Shown here: one piece after another, positions 59,924 to 64,000 of the stretch
Position numbering within the stretch: position 1 is the stretch's first letter
How the letters are laid out: each line of letters opens with the position of its first letter
NCBI GenBank assembly: GCA_963682175.1
Contig: OY821793.1
Location: 28,417,493 to 28,481,492 of the forward strand
Length of the DNA stretch: 64,000 nucleotides
Reading direction: 5' to 3'
DNA from: Triglochin maritima
Taxonomy: Eukaryota; Streptophyta; Magnoliopsida; Alismatales; Juncaginaceae
Notes under the pieces: generated by a model
The model's database searches: none
What the model was told of the DNA's origin: nothing
What the model saw: the letters and a program-made list of their open reading frames with translations, nothing else
Made by a program: the position numbers and the translations under genes

Positions 59924-61923
59924 TTAGAATGCCCGATTTAGATGTATGTAGGGCGAGGCGCGATGAGATGAAGAATGCTGATGATGTGGGGGCGTGGCTG
60001 GTAGGGAGCTGCGTCTTCTTGGAGGAGGCGCGACCCCGAATAATTGGGCGTTTGCTCTGAAATTTTAGGGACAGATAGAGGGATGAATGGTCTACGTGAT
60101 GCAAGTTAGAACGCTCGATTTGCAGGTCGGATGCTCGAGGCGCAGCCGATTTGGTGTTGGCCTGCAGGGTGGCGACGGAGTGGCCTTTGGCCAGCTCCAC
60201 GCGTGGCATGTGGCCAGCCCCACACCTAGTTTCTAAGTGGTCTTTAGGCCGCCCAACCACGGTTTATGGAACTTAGGACCCCACATATCCATCCGCGTTA
60301 TCTACGAGGCGCACCCATCTCGGAGTGAATTGGCGGTCGGGCGATGGACACTAGCCTAGTGTTGTCATAGTTGGTGTGTCAGCGCCACGCTAGGGCCTAG
60401 CGTGTGCTCGCGGCAGTGGCCTGCGGCATTCACTTCCAAAACACGTTTGGAAGTGAAAGCGCACTTGTAGGTGAAATGGGGGTTGCTCGTGGGCAAAGAC
60501 CAAGGTGCCTGTGGACGTTGCTCTTCGACGTGCTCGGTTGCCCAAGGTTGTTGCCTTCCCGTGCACTTCCGAACGCGTCCGGAAGGGAATGGGGGTTTCT
60601 CGTGGGGAAAGTTCTTTGGGACGTTGCTCGTGCCCATGCTTGGGTTCCCACGGTTGTTGCCTACCCCATTCGCTTCCAAAACGCGTTTGGAAGTCCATGG
60701 GTGTTGCCCGCGGGCAAAGTGGAAGCTGCCGCATCTTTTGTCCCAAGCAATGGCCTGAGTGGACCTTAGGTGAGCCTTAGTCTATATTTGGGCACCCGAG
60801 CACATAGTGAGGAGGAGTGGATGGGTAACTCCTCTTAGAATGCCCGATTTAGATGTATGTAGGGCGAGGCGCGATGAGATGAAGAATGCTGATGATGTGG
60901 GGGCGTGGCTGGTAGGGAGCTGCGTCTTCTTGGAGGAGGCGCGACCCCGAATAATTGGGCGTTTGCTCTGAAATTTTAGGGACAGATAGAGGGATGAATG
61001 GTCTACGTGATGCAAGTTAGAACGCTCGATTTGCAGGTCGGATGCTCGAGGCGCAGCCGATTTGGTGTTGGCCTGCAGGGTGGCGACGGAGTGGCCTTTG
61101 GCCAGCTCCACGCGTGGCATGTGGCCAGCCCCACACCTAGTTTCTAAGTGGTCTTTAGGCCGCCCAACCACGGTTTATGGAACATAGGACCCCACATATC
61201 CATCCGCGTTATCTAGGAGGCGCACCCATCTCGGAGTGAATTGGCGGTCGGGCGATGGACACTAGCCTAGTGTTGTCATAGTTGGCGTGTCAGCGCCACG
61301 CTAGGGCCTAGTGTGTGCTCGCGGCAGTGGCCTGCGGCATTCGCTTCCAAAACACGTTTGGAAGTGAAAGCGCACTTGTAGGTGAAATGGGGGTTGCTCG
61401 TGGGCAAAGACGAAGGTGCATGTGGACGTTGCTCTTCGACGTGCTCGGTTGCCCAAGGTTGTTGCCTTCCAGTGCACTTCCGAACGTGTCCGGAAGGGAA
61501 TGGGGGTTTCTCGTGGGGAAAGTTCTTCGGGACGTTGCTCGTGCCCATGCTTGGGTTCCCACGGTTGTTGCCTACCCCATTCGCTTCCAAAACGCGTTTG
61601 GAAGTCCATGGGTGTTGCCCGCGGGCAAAGTGGAAGCTGCCGCATCGTTTGTCCCAAGCAATGGCCTGAGTGGACCTTAGGTGAGCCTTAGTCTATATTT
61701 GGGCACCCGAGCACATAGTGAGGAGGAGTGGATGGGTAACTCCTCTTAGAATGCCCGATTTAGATGTATGTAGGGCGAGGCACGATGAGATGAAGAATGC
61801 TGATGATGTGGGGGCGTGGCTGGTAGGGAGCTGCGTTTCTTGGAGGAGGCGCGACCCCGAATACTTGGGTGTTTGCTCTGAAATTTTAGGGGCAGATAGA
61901 GGGATGAATGGTCTACGTGATGC

Positions 61924-64000
61924 AAGTTAGAACGCTCGATTTGGAGGTCGGATGCTCGAGGCGCAGCCGATTTGGTGTTGGCCTGCAGGGTGGCGACGGA
62001 GTGGCCTTTGGCCAGCTCCACGCGTGGCATGTGGCCAGCCCCACACCTAGTTTCTAAGTGGTCTTTAGGCGGCCCAACCACGATTTATGGAACTTAGGAC
62101 CCCACATATCCATCCGCGTTATCTACGAGGCGCACCCATCTCGGAGTGATTTGGCGGTCGGGCGATGGACACTAGCCTAGTGTTGTCATAGTTGGCGTGT
62201 CAGCGCCACGCTAGGGCCTAGCGTGTGCTCGCGGCAGTGGCCTGCGGCATTCGATTCCAAAACACGTTTGGAAGTGAAAGCGCACTTGTAGGTGAAATGG
62301 GGGTTGCTCGTGGGCAAAGACCAAGGTGCCTGTGGACGTTGCTCTTCGACGTGCTCGGTTGCCCAAGGTTGTTGCCTTCCCGTGCACTTCCGAACGCGTC
62401 CGGAAGGGAATGGGGGTTTCTCGTGGGGAAAGTTCTTTGGGACGTTGCTCGTGCCCATGCTTGGGTTCCCACGGTTGTTGCCTACCCCATTCGCTTCCAA
62501 AACGCGTTTGGAAGTCCATGGGTGTTGCCCGCGGGCAAAGTGGAAGCTGCCGCATCTTTTGTCCCAAGCAATGGCCTGAGTGGACCTTAGGTGAGCCTTA
62601 GTCTATATTTGGGCACCCGAGCACATAGTGAGGAGGAGTGGATGGGTAACTCCTCTTAGAATGCCCGATTTAGATGTATGTAGGGCGAGGCGCGATGAGA
62701 TGAAGAATGCTGATGATGTGGGGGCGTGGCTGGTAGGGAGCTGCGTCTTCTTGGAGGAGGCGTGACCCCGAATAATTGGGCGTTTGCTCTGAAATTTTAG
62801 GGAAAGATAGAGGGATGAATGGTCTACGTGATGCAAGTTAGAACGCTCGATTTGCAGGTCGGATGCTCGAGGCGCAGCCGATTTGGTGTTGGCCTGCAGG
62901 GTGGCGACGGAGTGGCCTTTGGCCAGCTCCACGCGTGGCATGTGGCCAGCCCCACACCTAGTTTCTAAGTGGTCTTTACGCCGCCCAACCACGGTTTATG
63001 GAACTTAGGACCCCACATATCCATCCGCGTTATCTACGAGGCGCACCCATCTCGGAGTGAATTGGCGGTCGGGCGATGGACACTAGCCTAGTGTTGTCAT
63101 AGTTGGCGTGTCAGCGCCACGCTAGGGCCTAGTGTGTGCTCGCGGCAGTGGCCTGCGGCATTCGCTTCCAAAACACGTTTGGAAGTGAAAGCGCACTTGT
63201 AGGTGAAATGGGGGTTGCTCGTGGGCAAAGACGAAGGTGCATGTGGACGTTGCTCTTCGACGTGCTCGGTTGCCCAAGGTTGTTGCCTTCAAGTGCACTT
63301 CCGAACGTGTCCGGAAGGGAATGGGGGTTTCTCGTGGGGAAAGTTCTTCGGGACGTTGCTCGTGCCCATGCTTGGGTTCCCACGGTTGTTGCCTACCCCA
63401 TTCGCTTCCAAAACGCGTTTGGAAGTCCATGGGTGTTGCCCGCGGGCAAAGTGGAAGCTGCCGCATCGTTTGTCCCAAGCAATGGCCTGAGTGGACCTTA
63501 GGTGAGCCTTAGTCTATATTTGGGCACCCGAGCACATAGTGAGGAGGAGTGGATGGGTAACTCCTCTTAGAATGTCCGATTTAGATGTATGTAGGGCGAG
63601 GCGCGATGAGATGAAGAATGCTGATGATGTGGGGGCGTGGCTGGTAGGGAGCTGCGTTTCTTGGAGGAGGCGCGACCCCGAATACTTGGGCGTTTGCTCT
63701 GAAATTTTAGGGGCAGATAGAGGGATGAATGGTCTACGTGATGCAAGTTAGAACGCTCGATTTGGAGGTCGGATGCTCGAGGCGCAGCCGATTTGGTGTT
63801 GGCCTGCAGGGTGGCGACGGAGTGGCCTTTGGCCAGCTCCACGCGTGGCATGTGGCCAGCCCCACACCTAGTTTCTAAGTGGTCTTTAGGCGGCCCAACC
63901 ACGATTTATGGAACTTAGGACCCCACATATCCATCCGCGTTATCTACGAGGCGCACCCATCTCGGAGTGATTTGGCGGTCGGGCGATGGACACTAGCCTA
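61924..64000. repeat. Array block 12: monomers 69-71, P/Q dimers resume
   Basis: Monomers start at 61924, 62835 and 63745; the last is cut by the window end after 256 bp. Types are Q, P, Q, so with monomer 68 the order is P Q P Q. Monomers 68 and 70 are both 910 bp, with the same one-base loss in GCTGCGTTTCTTGG and the shared GTGTCCGGAAG and TTCTTCGGGACG. They are about 99 percent alike by eye at an offset of 1821. Confidence 0.87.
63745..64000. repeat. Partial monomer 71 at the window edge
   Basis: The first 256 bp of a Q-type monomer (TTTAGGCGGCCC, ACCACGATTTATGG, GAGTGATTT). The sequence ends in GGACACTAGCCTA, inside the 15-bp palindrome, because the window stops. The array clearly continues to the right. 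Confidence 0.97.

Larger units (their letters stand above)
59192..60102 (+). repeat. Reference monomer (copy 66) for internal anatomy
   Basis: I use this 911-bp copy as reference because it sits inside the homogeneous stretch. Offsets 1-300 carry three short palindromes. Offsets 331-659 carry three diverged sub-repeats. Offsets 710-732 carry a hairpin. Offsets about 820-880 are indel-prone across the array. It contains single sites for MluI (ACGCGT), SacII (CCGCGG), NcoI (CCATGG), XhoI (CTCGAG) and PstI (CTGCAG) as far as I found, which should give a 911-bp digestion ladder. No start-to-stop frame in it resembles a protein I know. Confidence 0.9.
57769..61183 (+). repeat. 3.4-kb stretch with 911-bp period and no difference seen
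   Basis: Bases 57769-60272 match 58680-61183 at offset 911, so about 3.75 consecutive monomers look the same. The flanking differences are at 57768 (G, against C at 58679) and 61184 (A, against T at 60273). This is the most homogeneous part of the window and marks the youngest expansion by single monomers, inside a region otherwise built of dimers. A polishing or collapse artefact in assembly is the main alternative. Confidence 0.9.
58281..61923. repeat. Array block 11: monomers 65-68, P-type run
   Basis: Monomers start at 58281, 59192, 60103 and 61014. All are type P, and all begin with GATTTGCAGGTCGG. Monomers 65-67 have the private variant TTGGTGTGTCAGCGCC. Monomer 68 keeps the P start but then carries other marks (GAACATAGG, ATCTAGGAGG, GTGTCCGGAAG, GCTGCGTTTCTTGG), so the homogeneous run ends inside it. 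Confidence 0.9.
1..64000. repeat. 911-bp tandem satellite array, 70 full copies plus a partial one
   Basis: The anchor AAGTTAGAACGCTCGATTT recurs every 908 to 919 bp from base 1 to 63745, giving 70 complete monomers (mean about 910.6 bp) and a final 256-bp fragment. Every copy lies in the same orientation, and each monomer joins the next without spacer. Copies in one block differ by few bases; copies from distant blocks differ by a few percent by eye. Both window edges cut the array. No transposon, simple-sequence tract, telomere repeat, rRNA, tRNA or gene interrupts it. This is classical satellite organisation. The family is unknown to me, and centromeric, subtelomeric or B-chromosome location cannot be told from the sequence. 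Monomer starts are listed under the block entries. Confidence 0.99.

Noticed and set aside
1..64000. CRISPR array
   Set aside because: The repeating unit is 911 bp with no short repeat and unique spacer structure, and no cas genes are present.
1..64000. Tandem ribosomal DNA or spacer repeats
   Set aside because: No 18S, 5.8S, 25S/28S or 5S sequence is recognisable in the monomer. A spacer-derived origin cannot be excluded but has no positive support.
1..64000. Bacterial or phage origin suggested by dense open frames with GTG and TTG starts
   Set aside because: Real prokaryotic DNA does not hold 64 kb of one non-coding 911-bp tandem repeat. The open frames are repeat artefacts.

Overview
The whole 64 kb window is one uninterrupted head-to-tail satellite DNA array. 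A monomer of about 911 bp (908 to 919 bp) is repeated 70 times in full, plus a 256-bp partial copy at the right edge. All copies have the same orientation. I see no inversion, transposon insertion, unique spacer, RNA gene or convincing protein-coding gene. The array runs off both ends of the window, so its true length is unknown. Monomer phase is set arbitrarily at window base 1.

Organism: an array this long and homogeneous points to a eukaryotic nuclear genome (pericentromeric, subtelomeric or B-chromosome type heterochromatin). G+C is in the mid-fifties percent on lines I counted, CpG is plentiful, and many differences between copies are C/T or G/A changes at CpG. A plant is my best guess, but nothing here proves it. 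I do not recognise the family.

Monomer anatomy: the left third (offsets 1-300) holds short palindromes. The centre (offsets about 331-659) is built from three diverged sub-repeats, each opening with a CTTCC...GGAAG palindrome, and it is the most conserved part. The right third (offsets about 660-911) carries a 7-bp hairpin and then an indel-prone zone at about offsets 820-880. Because the centre has few stop codons in any frame, it produces many spurious overlapping reading frames.

Array layout by shared variants: 1-6375 left subfamily; 6376-9107 a second variant; 9108-14571 a re-run of both, including a 4.69-kb segment that matches at offset 5464; 14572-17310 transitional; 17311-20951 variant with TTTCGAAG in the first palindrome; 20952-35511 mixed block with a mosaic GATGAT variant; 35512-44614 two monomer types in a 3-monomer rhythm; 44615-48258 copies resembling the far-left subfamily; 48259-58280 alternating P and Q monomers forming a 1822-bp higher-order dimer; 58281-61923 freshly amplified P monomers; 61924-64000 P/Q dimers again.

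No gene network is present. The biology is satellite turnover: unequal exchange, segmental duplication and conversion-like spread at scales of one, two, three and about eight monomers. One palindrome also occurs in A/T, G/T and G/C states at the same paired position. All comparisons were made by eye.
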